A stretch of 23,834 bases of DNA. It comes from an uncultured Collinsella sp. (GTDB taxonomy: Bacteria > Actinomycetota > Coriobacteriia > Coriobacteriales > Coriobacteriaceae). Positions 8,298 through 14,844 of the stretch are shown here, piece after piece. The stretch's first letter is position 1. Each line of letters begins with the position of its first letter. The notes below the pieces were generated by a model that was not told the DNA's origin, ran no database searches, and was given only the letters and a program-made list of their open reading frames with translations. The stretch covers positions 1 to 23,834 of the forward strand of contig CAUAEH010000028.1 of NCBI GenBank assembly GCA_958427975.1, in the 5' to 3' direction. The position numbers and the translations under genes are program-made.

Positions 8298-9728
8298 ATG
8301 ACGAACAAAGAGCTGGCTCAAAAGCTGCTGGACCTTTTGGGCGGTAAAGACAACGTGCTCGCAAACGCGGCGTGCATGACGCGCCTGCGCGTGACCGTCA
8401 AAGACACGGGCAACGTTGACACGGAGGGCATTAAGGCACTCGACGGCGTAATGGGCCTGGTCGAGGACGACACGATGCAGATCGTGCTGGGTCCGGGCAA
8501 GGTGAATAAGGTGCTCGAGGAGTTCTCCAAGCTCACCGGCCTTGCGAAAGGCGTTGCTGACGAGAGTGTGGTTGACGCTGCGGCCACAAACAAGGCCGCG
8601 CAGAAGGCCAAGTACGAGTCCAAGCCGGTTCAGGCCTTCCTCAAGAAGATTTCCAATGTCTTCGTCGCCCTGCTTCCCGGCATCATTGCGGCTGGCCTCA
8701 TCAACGGTATCTGCAACGTCATTAACGTTTCGACGGCAGGCGCGCTTGCAGGCGAGTGGTGGTACCAAGGCATTCGTTCCATGGGCTGGGCCCTGTTTGC
8801 CTATCTGCCCATTTTGGTGGGCTATAACGCGGCACGTGAGTTTGGTGGCTCCGCTGCGCTGGGCGGCATCGCCGGCATGATGTGTATCGCCAACAGTGCC
8901 ATGCCCCTGCTTGCGCCTGGCGCGGCTGATCCTGCCACTGCCATTCTGCTGCCGCTCACCAGTGCGCAGTACAACCCCGCAGCGGGCGGCATGATCGCGG
9001 CTCTCATCGCTGGCGCATTTTTTGCCTGGATGGAGCGTCAGATTCGCAAGGTTATGCCCAACGCACTCGACACGTTCTTGTCCCCGCTGCTGGTGCTCAT
9101 CATCGGCGCCTTTGCTCTGATGCTCGTCATCCAGCCGGCTGGCGCATGGCTGACGACTGCCATCTTTAGCGTTTTGACCTTTATCTTCGAGAAGCTGGGC
9201 GTCCTGGGCGGCTATATCCTGTCGGCAGGCTTCTTGCCGCTGGTGTCCGTCGGCCTGCATCAGGCGCTCACGCCGATCCACGCTATGCTCAACGATCCCG
9301 ACGGCGTTACCAAGGGTATCAATTACCTGCTTCCCATCCTTATGATGGCTGGCGGCGGCCAGGTCGGTGCCGGTTTGGCGCTGTACTTTAAGACCAAGAA
9401 CGCCAAGCTCAAGAAGTACGTCGCAGAGTCCATTCCCGTTGGAATCCTGGGTGTGGGCGAGCCTCTGATGTATGCTGTTACGCTGCCGCTCGTTCGTCCG
9501 TTTGTGACGGCCTGCCTGGGTGCCGGATTTGGCGGCGCACTCGCGGCGCTGCTTCACATCGGCACGGTTTCTCAGGGCGTTTCCGGTCTGTTTGGCCTGC
9601 TGATCGTCGTTCCTGGCCAGCAGCTCGGCTATGTTGCCGCTATGCTGCTTGCCTATGCCGCCGGCTTTGTCCTGACGTGGTTCTTTGGCGTCGACGAGCA
9701 GAAGATCAACGAGTTCTTTGGCGAGTAG
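8298..9728 (+). CDS. murP: PTS EIIBC permease, probably MurNAc/MurNAc-GlcNAc specific (MurP type)
   Basis: A phosphotransferase-system permease that imports and phosphorylates an amino sugar. The EIIB domain (about 1-85) has the phosphorylation Cys26 in ACMTRLRV. The EIIC domain (about 105-470) has some ten membrane segments, beginning FLKKISNVFVALLPGIIAAG. No EIIA is fused, as in MurP proteins, which borrow a glucose-type EIIA encoded elsewhere. The ATG at 8298 follows aaggagg (8287-8293). At 57 bases behind murQ it is in the same operon and followed by a strong hairpin. MurNAc specificity is inferred from murQ and murR; a glucose, sucrose or trehalose family relative cannot be excluded from sequence alone. 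Confidence 0.85.
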   Translation: MTNKELAQKLLDLLGGKDNVLANAACMTRLRVTVKDTGNVDTEGIKALDGVMGLVEDDTMQIVLGPGKVNKVLEEFSKLTGLAKGVADESVVDAAATNKAAQKAKYESKPVQAFLKKISNVFVALLPGIIAAGLINGICNVINVSTAGALAGEWWYQGIRSMGWALFAYLPILVGYNAAREFGGSAALGGIAGMMCIANSAMPLLAPGAADPATAILLPLTSAQYNPAAGGMIAALIAGAFFAWMERQIRKVMPNALDTFLSPLLVLIIGAFALMLVIQPAGAWLTTAIFSVLTFIFEKLGVLGGYILSAGFLPLVSVGLHQALTPIHAMLNDPDGVTKGINYLLPILMMAGGGQVGAGLALYFKTKNAKLKKYVAESIPVGILGVGEPLMYAVTLPLVRPFVTACLGAGFGGALAALLHIGTVSQGVSGLFGLLIVVPGQQLGYVAAMLLAYAAGFVLTWFFGVDEQKINEFFGE

Positions 9729-9795
9729 TTTGATATCGCGAGCCGTGTTGCTCAGGGTTCGCGGCGCGCGGCAGATTTCTTGATGATATGGTTGT

Positions 9796-9829
9796 GCCGG
9801 CGGGGCTAACTGCTCCGCCGGCCTTTTTT
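9796..9829 (+). terminator. Terminator/attenuator between murP and mupG
   Basis: The perfect 8-bp stem gccggcgg (9796-9803) pairs with ccgccggc (9815-9822), followed by a run of six T (9824-9829). It meets all criteria of an intrinsic terminator. The mupG Shine-Dalgarno starts two bases after the T run, so read-through would be the simplest way to express mupG. Confidence 0.9.
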
Positions 9830-9845
9830 AAAGGAGCGTTGAAGC

Positions 9846-10898
9846 GTGAAAACGGGTATTTCGATTTATCTTTCCAGCCCTCTGCAGGATATTGAGCGGA
9901 CGATTGAGCGTGGTGCCGCGGCGGGTGCGCGCTATGCGTTCACCTCGCTGCATATTCCCGAGGATGGGGGAGCGGCGTATGCCGATAAGGTCCGTCATGT
10001 GCTGTCGCTGCTTTCCGCCCGCGGCATTGCGCTCATTGCCGATGTGGGGCCTCGCACGTGCGATTTGCTCGGGCTTGAGCGCATTGAGGACCTGCGCGAT
10101 CTGGGGTTGGAATACCTTCGTTTGGACTATGGCTTTAGCGCCCGGCGGGTCGCGGAGCTGTCCGGTGTATTTCGCATTGTGGTCAATGCATCGACGGTGA
10201 GTTCTGATGAAATCGCATCGTGGCGTGAGGCCGGTGCCGATGTGACTCGTTTTGCCGCCTGCCACAATTTTTACCCCAAGCCTTATACCGGTTTAGCTCT
10301 GGAGGACATTGCTCGGGTGAATCTTCGTCTTGCGGCGCTTGGATTCGAAATCATGGCTTTTGTGCCGGGTGATGCTAACGTTCGCGGGCCGGTATTCGAG
10401 GGGCTGCCGACGGTCGAGGCGCAGCGCGGTCGCGCGTCAAAGGTTGCCCTCAATATGCTTGAGCTTGCACATGGCGCCGATTGCGACATTGTGTTGGTCG
10501 GCGACCCCGATCTTTCCGATGCGGGCTGGGCGCAGTTTGCTCAAGTTTCCGCCGGATACGTGGACCTGCAATGCGAGCTTGAGCCCGGTTATGCCTATGT
10601 GCGCGGGCAGATTCATCACGACCGGCCCGACTCGAGCGTCCTCATCTTTAGGTCTCAGGAGTCACGTACGAAGTTTAAGCCAGATTCCGTGCCGACGGAT
10701 GCCGGAGCCGGCCTGCCGCGAAAGGCGGGGTCGATCGCTGTGAGCAATGGCGGATATGGGCGCTACGAAGGCGAGCTTGAGATTGCGCGGGTCGATCTTC
10801 CCGGTGACGAGCGTATGAACGTTGCGGGCCATATCACGCCCGAGGCAATGGAGCTGCTACCGTTCATCAAACGCGGATTCGGGGTACGGTTCGTTTAG
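9846..10898 (+). CDS. mupG: MupG-type 6-phospho-N-acetylmuramidase (DUF871)
   Basis: The 350-residue length and sequence match the DUF871/MupG family. In Staphylococcus aureus, MupG hydrolyses MurNAc-6-phosphate-GlcNAc to MurNAc-6-P and GlcNAc inside the cell. An N-terminal TIM-barrel-like domain (about 1-235) opens with GISIYLSSP and includes the acidic segment YLRLDYGF and the conserved ACHNFYPKPYTGL. A smaller C-terminal domain (about 240-350) follows. The GTG start at 9846 is supported by aaggag (9831-9836). In S. aureus the gene is clustered with murQ, murP and murR, as here, which strengthens the call. The family also includes proteins of unknown function, so the substrate is inferred. 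Confidence 0.87.
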   Translation: MKTGISIYLSSPLQDIERTIERGAAAGARYAFTSLHIPEDGGAAYADKVRHVLSLLSARGIALIADVGPRTCDLLGLERIEDLRDLGLEYLRLDYGFSARRVAELSGVFRIVVNASTVSSDEIASWREAGADVTRFAACHNFYPKPYTGLALEDIARVNLRLAALGFEIMAFVPGDANVRGPVFEGLPTVEAQRGRASKVALNMLELAHGADCDIVLVGDPDLSDAGWAQFAQVSAGYVDLQCELEPGYAYVRGQIHHDRPDSSVLIFRSQESRTKFKPDSVPTDAGAGLPRKAGSIAVSNGGYGRYEGELEIARVDLPGDERMNVAGHITPEAMELLPFIKRGFGVRFV

Positions 10899-10914
10899 CG
10901 TGTGACCCGTGGGC

Positions 10915-10920
10915 TACAAT
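10915..10920 (+). promoter_or_regulatory. Possible promoter (-10 TACAAT) for the ArsC/Spx-like gene
   Basis: TACAAT lies between short inverted arms, tgggc and gccca, 17 bp after mupG and about 70 bp before the next start. No good -35 is seen. It would let the next gene be transcribed independently of mupG. Confidence 0.3.
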
Positions 10921-10990
10921 TGGCCCATCATACGAAGGCGCCTCGTGTGGCGTGTGCCTGCGTTGGCCGATCTATATTCGGAGGATTCCC

Positions 10991-11350
10991 ATGACCGTAC
11001 TGTTTGTCGAATATCCCAAGTGCTCGACCTGTAAGAAGGCCAAGGCATGGCTGGACGAACATGGGGTTGAGTATGTCGACCGCGATATCGTTTTGGACAA
11101 TCCCACGGCTGATGAGCTTGCGACCTGGATTGCTCGTTCGGGGCTGCCGGTGCGGCGTTTCTTTAATTCGTCGGGCATGAAATATCGAGAGCTGGGCCTG
11201 AAGGTGCGTCTGGATGCGGGTATGACGGATCGGGAGTGCTACGAGCTGCTGGCGACCGACGGCATGCTGGTCAAGCGTCCGCTGCTGGTGGGGGACGACT
11301 TTGCGATTCCCGGCTTTAGGGAATCGACTTGGGCCGAGGCGTTGCTGTAG
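10991..11350 (+). CDS. ArsC/Spx-family thioredoxin-fold protein
   Basis: A 119-residue protein of the arsenate-reductase-like family that includes ArsC, YffB and the regulator Spx. The N-terminus VEYPKCSTCKKAKAWLDEHG has a CxxC redox pair (Cys11, Cys14). The family KRPLLV segment comes near residue 93, and the body between them fits the insertion in the thioredoxin fold. The ATG at 10991 is chosen because ggagg (10980-10984) precedes it. Arsenate reduction needs accompanying ars genes, which are absent, so a redox or Spx-like regulatory role is as likely. Spx proteins are usually about 130 residues. Confidence 0.82.
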   Translation: MTVLFVEYPKCSTCKKAKAWLDEHGVEYVDRDIVLDNPTADELATWIARSGLPVRRFFNSSGMKYRELGLKVRLDAGMTDRECYELLATDGMLVKRPLLVGDDFAIPGFRESTWAEALL

Positions 11351-11355
11351 CGGCT

Positions 11356-11405
11356 GCGGAAAGTGCGACCCGTTTTGAGTGCTCAGGGTGGGACGCACTT
11401 TCCGC
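11356..11405. repeat. Long hairpin between convergent genes
   Basis: The arms 11356-11371 and 11390-11405 pair over 16 bp with one mismatch (gcggaaagtgcgaccc against gggacgcactttccgc). It sits just after the ArsC/Spx-like stop and before the stop of the convergent gene. There is no T-tract on either strand. It could act as a bidirectional terminator or be one copy of a dispersed palindrome family. Confidence 0.75.
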
Positions 11406-11422
11406 CGGCGGGCCTGCCTCAG

Positions 11423-11833
11423 TCAGTCCGCCAGCTGTGCCCATTCGTGCGGATCGTAGACTTTTACGTGCTTGTTGGGCTTGCCGCTCCAGTACTCCTC
11501 GTCCATAAAGGGCAGATATGCCTGAACGCCAGGGCAGATAAAGGGAATCCGCTGCTGTTGCAGTCGCTCGCGCTGACGCTGCTCCAGGTGCGCCTCGGAT
11601 ATGACGGTCGGCATGCCGGACAACTCGACGAGGCTTGCCTGGATTCGCTTAAGGTCGGGGAGTCCCGCGTGCCATGACATCCGCATGATCAAAAAGGATG
11701 CACGACGGTATTTTGCCTGCACCACAGTAATGGCGGGGCGCAGTGTGGGATGGATTTTGTCCCGTTCGGGCCAAAGGTCGGCAGTGATCTCAAGGCCTAG
11801 GGTCTCCCATAGGTAATCAAGCTCTTCGTCCAT
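11423..11833 (-). CDS. Small hypothetical protein resembling the N-terminal domain of a MarR-associated family
   Basis: A 136-residue protein of unknown function. The second half, from about LSGMPTVISE to RIPFICPGVQAYLPFM, resembles the domain that precedes a winged helix in some MarR-like regulators of Firmicutes, where a similar KIPFIVPG.QLYLP stretch occurs. Here the winged helix is missing and the protein ends soon after (EWAQLAD). It may be a stand-alone sensor domain or a truncated regulator. The ATG at 11833 (minus) has gagg a few bases upstream. The frame is convergent with the ArsC/Spx-like gene and codon use looks like its neighbours. The resemblance is from memory and moderate. Confidence 0.58.
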   Translation of the reverse strand: MDEELDYLWETLGLEITADLWPERDKIHPTLRPAITVVQAKYRRASFLIMRMSWHAGLPDLKRIQASLVELSGMPTVISEAHLEQRQRERLQQQRIPFICPGVQAYLPFMDEEYWSGKPNKHVKVYDPHEWAQLAD

Positions 11834-12109
11834 GGCGCCTCGATATCTACGTGATCATTGATACTTCGATTGTGTTGCCTGGCGCTATCGTTTTCGCGGT
11901 AGAATCTGCCAACGGTTGACGGCTACCGCTCGCGGCGTTTTGCCCTTCGTGTACAGCGGTCGGCTTCACAGGTCCTTCACGGGTTGGACTAAATTAGGCC
12001 AATTTGACTGAATTTCAAAAAAGTCAAAATTGGGGCTTGCGTCACGGCGAGACTTCCCGTATATTTCTTTCTTGCGCAAAGGCACAGCCGAGCGCAGCGA
12101 TGCAGTCAT
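11834..12109. other. Intergenic region before the tRNA pair
   Basis: No gene is seen in these 276 bp. A TAGAAT hexamer at 11900-11905 sits within the left arm of gcggtag/ctaccgc (11896-11902 and 11923-11929). A second imperfect hairpin, caatttgac facing gtcaaaattg, lies near 12000-12032. The tRNA promoter follows at 12037-12065. The sequence before it could be a small RNA or leader, but nothing matches a known RNA family. Confidence 0.5.
12037..12065 (+). promoter_or_regulatory. Promoter of the tRNA-Gln/tRNA-Glu unit
   Basis: TTGCGT (12037-12042) and TATATT (12060-12065) are separated by exactly 17 bp. Transcription would begin near 12072, about 38 bases before the first tRNA. Confidence 0.65.
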
Positions 12110-12183
12110 TGGGATGTCGTCTAATGGCAGGACAGCGGATTCTGGTTCCGTCAATGGGGGTTCGACTCCCTCCATCCCAGCCA
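12110..12183 (+). tRNA. tRNA-Gln (anticodon CTG)
   Basis: The acceptor stem tgggatg pairs fully with catccca. The anticodon stem gcgga/tccgt encloses the loop TTCTGGT, placing CTG at positions 34-36, which reads CAG (Gln). The T arm is ggggg-ttcgact-ccctc and the CCA end is encoded. It lies 17 bases before tRNA-Glu and shares its promoter and terminator. Confidence 0.97.
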
Positions 12184-12200
12184 TTGCATTTGCTACATAT

Positions 12201-12277
12201 GGCCCGTTCGTCTAGCGGTTTAGGACGCCGCCCTCTCAAGGCGGAGATCACCAGTTCGAATCTGGTACGGGCTACCA
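12201..12277 (+). tRNA. tRNA-Glu (anticodon CTC)
   Basis: The acceptor stem ggcccgt pairs with acgggct, with a G-U at the end. The anticodon stem ccgcc/ggcgg encloses the loop CTCTCAA, giving anticodon CTC, which reads GAG (Glu). The T arm is accag-ttcgaat-ctggt and CCA is encoded. A terminator follows 10 bases later. Confidence 0.97.
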
Positions 12278-12287
12278 AAATTGAACG

Positions 12288-12315
12288 CCCGGGCCTCGTA
12301 AGAGACCCGGGTTTT
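12288..12315 (+). terminator. Terminator of the tRNA unit
   Basis: cccgggcctc (12288-12297) pairs with gagacccggg (12302-12311) with one mismatch and a gtaa loop, followed by tttt. Confidence 0.85.
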
Positions 12316-12371
12316 GTGTATTGACCGTATATACGGCGCCTGCCGTGTTTCGCTCAGATCGAGGAGTAGCC

Positions 12372-13289
12372 ATGGATCTGCCCATCAGCTTGCAAGACAT
12401 CACGTATGCCGAGAACTATCTGGCGCAGGGCGACCTGGCTACGGCGACGCCGCTGCTGGAGCGTCTGGTGGAGCTCGCCGAGGAGTATATTGATGCTGAG
12501 TGCAAGACGGAGGAGAAGCGTCAATACTTTAGCTTCGATAGCAAGTTTGAGCGCTTGGCCTATCGCCGCGTGGAGAAGGATCCGCGCGAGCTTGTGCAGG
12601 TCGAGGTGCCGTTTGACCGCCTGTACTCCGACATGGCGTTTGCCTACATTCGCCAGCAGGATTATGTAAGCGCTCGTAATGCCCTGATGCAGGCTGTGCG
12701 TTGGGACCCCATGAACTGCAACTATCGCTTGGATTTGGCCGAGCTGTTCCGCGCACTCGAGGACAAGCAGGAGTGGGCATCGCTCTCGTTCTCGGTGCTG
12801 GAGCGTGCAAGCGATGGCAAGTGCGCCGCCCGCGCTTACGCCAATCTAGGTCAGTACTTCTTGGAGCCCGAGACCGAGAACGTTTCGGCTGCCGTGGGCT
12901 GCGCGCGTCTGGCGCTGCGCCTGGCGCCCAACGATGCGCATACGACGCGCCTGCTCAACAAGATCCATACCACCTATCCGGATGCCGCTGATGAGAGCGA
13001 CGACCACGTGATGGGTGAATTGGCCCTGCAAGGCGTGCCGACCTCGCCTTCGGCCGAGATTGCCATCTGCCTGATTATGTGCGCGACCGATGCTGCAAGT
13101 GACGGCGACAAGCAGGAGGCGACGCGCCTGACGGTGCGTGCTCGCGACTTGGTGGGCGAGGAGGCCTGCGCGGCGATTATCAAACTGGTGCGCGAGAGCG
13201 ATGCCGAGCTCAATGCCGAGCGCAAGGCAAAGCGCGAGGCTGCGGGCTCAAACGCCGATGGCGCCAAGGAGGCCGGCGATGCCCAGTAA
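12372..13289 (+). CDS. Tetratricopeptide-repeat (TPR-like) protein
   Basis: A soluble 305-residue protein made largely of paired helices. Repeat-like units are visible at ITYAENYLAQGDLATATPLLERL (near the N-terminus), YSDMAFAYIRQQDYVSARNALMQAVRWDP (middle, the best TPR match) and a following pair around LAELFRALEDKQEW. The C-terminus (about 275-305) is charged and Ala-rich, probably disordered. No signal peptide or membrane segment is present. The ATG at 12372 follows aggag (12362-12366). smpB starts 11 bases before this gene ends, so the two are translationally coupled. TPRs usually mediate protein contacts, and a link to ribosome rescue is possible but only by neighbourhood. Confidence 0.85.
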   Translation: MDLPISLQDITYAENYLAQGDLATATPLLERLVELAEEYIDAECKTEEKRQYFSFDSKFERLAYRRVEKDPRELVQVEVPFDRLYSDMAFAYIRQQDYVSARNALMQAVRWDPMNCNYRLDLAELFRALEDKQEWASLSFSVLERASDGKCAARAYANLGQYFLEPETENVSAAVGCARLALRLAPNDAHTTRLLNKIHTTYPDAADESDDHVMGELALQGVPTSPSAEIAICLIMCATDAASDGDKQEATRLTVRARDLVGEEACAAIIKLVRESDAELNAERKAKREAAGSNADGAKEAGDAQ

Positions 13290-13749
13290 GCGCGAGCGCA
13301 AACTCATTTCCAAGAATCGCTCGGCACATCACGAGTACTTTATCGATGAGACATTTGAGTGCGGTATTGAACTGAGTGGCACCGAGGTCAAGTCGATTCG
13401 CGAGCGCGCCTGTCAGATCGCTGACACTTTTGCGCTGATTCGTGACGGCGAGTGCTGGCTCGTCGGACTGCATATCCACCCTTATAGCCATGGTGGCGTG
13501 TGGAATCGCGATCCCGACCGCCGGCGTCGTCTGCTGCTGCACCGCAAGGAGATTGACTTTCTTGACGGCAAACTTCGCAACCGTGGTTATGCGCTGGTTC
13601 CGTTGGAGCTCTACTTTAATACCGACGGCCGCGTAAAGCTGCTGCTGGGTCTGGGTCGCGGCAAGAAGCTCTACGACAAGCGCGAGGACATGGCCAAGCG
13701 TGATGTCCAACGCGAGATCGACCGCGCCCTCAAGGAACGCAACCGGTAG
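13279..13749 (+). CDS. smpB: SsrA-binding protein SmpB
   Basis: SmpB binds tmRNA and brings it to ribosomes stalled on broken mRNA (trans-translation). The 156-residue protein shows the family features: the opening RKLISKNRSAHHEYFIDETF, then GIELSGTEVKSIR, the conserved HIHPYSHG, the LLLHRKEI segment, and a basic C-terminal tail (KKLYDKREDMAKRDVQREIDRALK) that enters the mRNA channel. The ATG at 13279 overlaps the TPR gene and has aaggagg (13266-13272) within that gene. The tmRNA gene ssrA, often adjacent, is not in this window. A terminator lies 120 bp downstream, beyond a palindromic repeat. Confidence 0.98.
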   Translation: MPSKRERKLISKNRSAHHEYFIDETFECGIELSGTEVKSIRERACQIADTFALIRDGECWLVGLHIHPYSHGGVWNRDPDRRRRLLLHRKEIDFLDGKLRNRGYALVPLELYFNTDGRVKLLLGLGRGKKLYDKREDMAKRDVQREIDRALKERNR

Positions 13750-13757
13750 GCGCTCTA

Positions 13758-13828
13758 TATAAGTTGCGGTGAGATACGGACTGTTTTGCCTGTTTGAGGG
13801 GCTATTCAGCCCCTATTTCACCGCAACT
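13758..13828 (+). repeat. Dispersed palindromic repeat downstream of smpB
   Basis: The outer arms agttgcggtgagata (13762-13776) and tatttcaccgcaact (13814-13828) are reverse complements with one mismatch. Inside lies a perfect hairpin aggggct-attc-agcccct (13797-13814). The left end matches the truncated repeat at 1-30. There is no T-tract. This fits a REP-like or small non-autonomous element. Confidence 0.82.
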
Positions 13829-13870
13829 GCGGGCGTCTCATCTTTCTTACTGTTCTGACACATATGTCTT

Positions 13871-13904
13871 AAAGGCGGCGTCCGTTATGGGTGCCGCCTT
13901 TTTT
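13871..13904 (+). terminator. Terminator after smpB
   Basis: aaaggcggc (13871-13879) pairs with gccgccttt (13893-13901), and the T run continues to 13904. It lies 52 bp before the flavin reductase start. Confidence 0.82.
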
Positions 13905-13955
13905 GTGGGTACATACATTCATGAGGTTCCAACCCGAGCTAGGGGAGTGATCGTT

Positions 13956-14459
13956 ATGGACAAAACTGCGTTCTTTACCATGCCGAGCGGTCTGTACGTG
14001 GTGAGCGCTGCGGCAGACGGGTTGCGCGCCGGCTGCGTCATCAACACTGCGGTGCAGGTGACGTCCATGCCGCCGCATATTTCGGTTGCCGTGAACAAGG
14101 GCAATGTCACCTCGGGCGTCATCGCATCGGCCAAAGCGTTCGCGCTGACCGTGATCGATCAGACTGCCGACATGCTCTACATCGGTAACTTTGGGTTCCG
14201 TACCAGCAGCGATTATGACAAGTTTGCCAAATACGAGACCCGCGAGACGGCTCTGGGCATGCCCTATGTGCCTGAGCACGCGGCGGCCCTGTTTAGCTGC
14301 CGTTTGATCGACACTGTGGATGTTGGCACGCATCTGCTGTTTATTGGCGAGGTCGAGGATGCCGAGCGCCTGAGCGACGAGACGCCGCTGACGTACGACT
14401 ACTATCACAAGGTGCTAAAGGGCAAGACGCCGCCCAAGGCTTCGTCGTATCAAGGCTAG
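13956..14459 (+). CDS. Flavin reductase-like (FMN-binding split-barrel) protein
   Basis: A 167-residue protein of the flavin reductase-like domain family, which binds FMN and moves electrons from NAD(P)H. Typical features are the opening MPSGLYVVSA, GCVINTAVQVTSMPPHISVAVNKGN (the FMN-contacting segment) and HLLFIGEVEDAE near the end. The C-terminus TYDYYHKVLKGKTPPKASSY is typical of the flavin-reductase half of high-molecular-weight rubredoxin (Hrb), where a rubredoxin domain follows in the same chain. Here the chain stops, and a separate rubredoxin gene begins 88 bp on. The ATG at 13956 follows aggggag (13941-13947). The physiological acceptor is not shown by the sequence. Confidence 0.88.
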   Translation: MDKTAFFTMPSGLYVVSAAADGLRAGCVINTAVQVTSMPPHISVAVNKGNVTSGVIASAKAFALTVIDQTADMLYIGNFGFRTSSDYDKFAKYETRETALGMPYVPEHAAALFSCRLIDTVDVGTHLLFIGEVEDAERLSDETPLTYDYYHKVLKGKTPPKASSYQG

Positions 14460-14473
14460 AAATGGTCTAAAAA

Positions 14474-14516
14474 TACTTGCATTATATTATTGAGAATATA
14501 TACTAATAAGCAAGTA
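14474..14516 (+). promoter_or_regulatory. Rubredoxin promoter inside an inverted repeat
   Basis: TTGCAT (14477-14482) and TATACT (14499-14504), 16 bp apart, make a good promoter in an AT-rich island. The whole is bracketed by perfect arms tacttgc (14474-14480) and gcaagta (14510-14516). The left arm overlaps the -35 and the right arm lies at the expected start of transcription, an arrangement typical of repressor operators. Confidence 0.62.
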
Positions 14517-14547
14517 CACCAGCAGTCACGTTCGAGAGGAGAACATC

Positions 14548-14691
14548 ATGGCTGAGGAGAAGAAGACGTATAAGTTTGTGTGCACCGTTTGCGGTTACGA
14601 GGTTGAGGTCGACACGCCCGAGCTGCCCGAGGACTACGTGTGCCCGGTCTGCGGCGTCGGCCCCGATGAGTTTGAGCTTGTCGAGGAGTAG
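14548..14691 (+). CDS. Rubredoxin, short form
   Basis: A 47-residue electron carrier that binds one iron through four cysteines. Two knuckles are visible: CTVCGYE (Cys12, Cys15) and CPVCGVGPDEFE (Cys32, Cys35). Standard rubredoxins are about 52-54 residues and have a longer middle (DPxxGDPxxGIxPGTxFxxLPxDW); here only EVEVDTPELPEDYV lies between the knuckles, so the chain is shortened and lacks the usual Trp. The ATG at 14548 follows gagagga. It has its own promoter and a strong terminator. Together with the upstream flavin reductase it could form a two-protein equivalent of Hrb, which in Moorella feeds a flavodiiron O2/NO reductase. Confidence 0.93.
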   Translation: MAEEKKTYKFVCTVCGYEVEVDTPELPEDYVCPVCGVGPDEFELVEE

Positions 14692-14731
14692 CTCGTAGAC
14701 ACACGGCGATTAGCCATACAGAGCTCTGTCC

Positions 14732-14770
14732 AAGGGTCCCGGCTGGATATTCCGGCTGGGACCCTTTTGA
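14732..14770 (+). terminator. Rubredoxin terminator
   Basis: The perfect 9-bp stem aagggtccc (14732-14740) pairs with gggaccctt (14758-14766), with a T-rich tail. Its right arm overlaps the start of a decayed hairpin repeat. Confidence 0.85.
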
Positions 14771-14816
14771 TTTATCTGACGGTTTAAAACGGCCTTACGT
14801 GTTACAGATTGAGACG
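14758..14816 (+). repeat. Decayed copy of the 59-bp hairpin repeat
   Basis: The right arm tgttacagattgagacg (14800-14816) is nearly identical to the right arms at 16344 and 16424. The preceding loop (acggtttaaaacggcc) resembles the loops of units 2 and 3 of the array. The left arm is reduced to ttttgattta, about five bases having been lost. The copy lies just beyond the 3' end of mntH; the array lies beyond its 5' end. Confidence 0.68.
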
Positions 14817-14844
14817 TTATATCTGGACAGCCACGCCATCCCAA

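Noticed and set aside
10991..11350. Arsenate reductase of an ars operon
   Set aside because: No arsR, arsB or acr3 is adjacent; only the general ArsC/Spx family can be supported.
11905..12035. Small stable RNA (6S or SRP-like) before the tRNAs
   Set aside because: No conserved core of a known RNA family could be found; only short imperfect stems are present.
13797..13814. Perfect hairpin aggggct-attc-agcccct as the smpB terminator
   Set aside because: No T-tract follows, and it is the core of the dispersed repeat; the T-tailed hairpin at 13871-13904 is a better terminator.
13750..13955. tmRNA gene next to smpB
   Set aside because: The gap is only about 200 bp and is filled by a palindrome and a terminator; no tRNA-Ala-like ends or tag-coding segment are seen.
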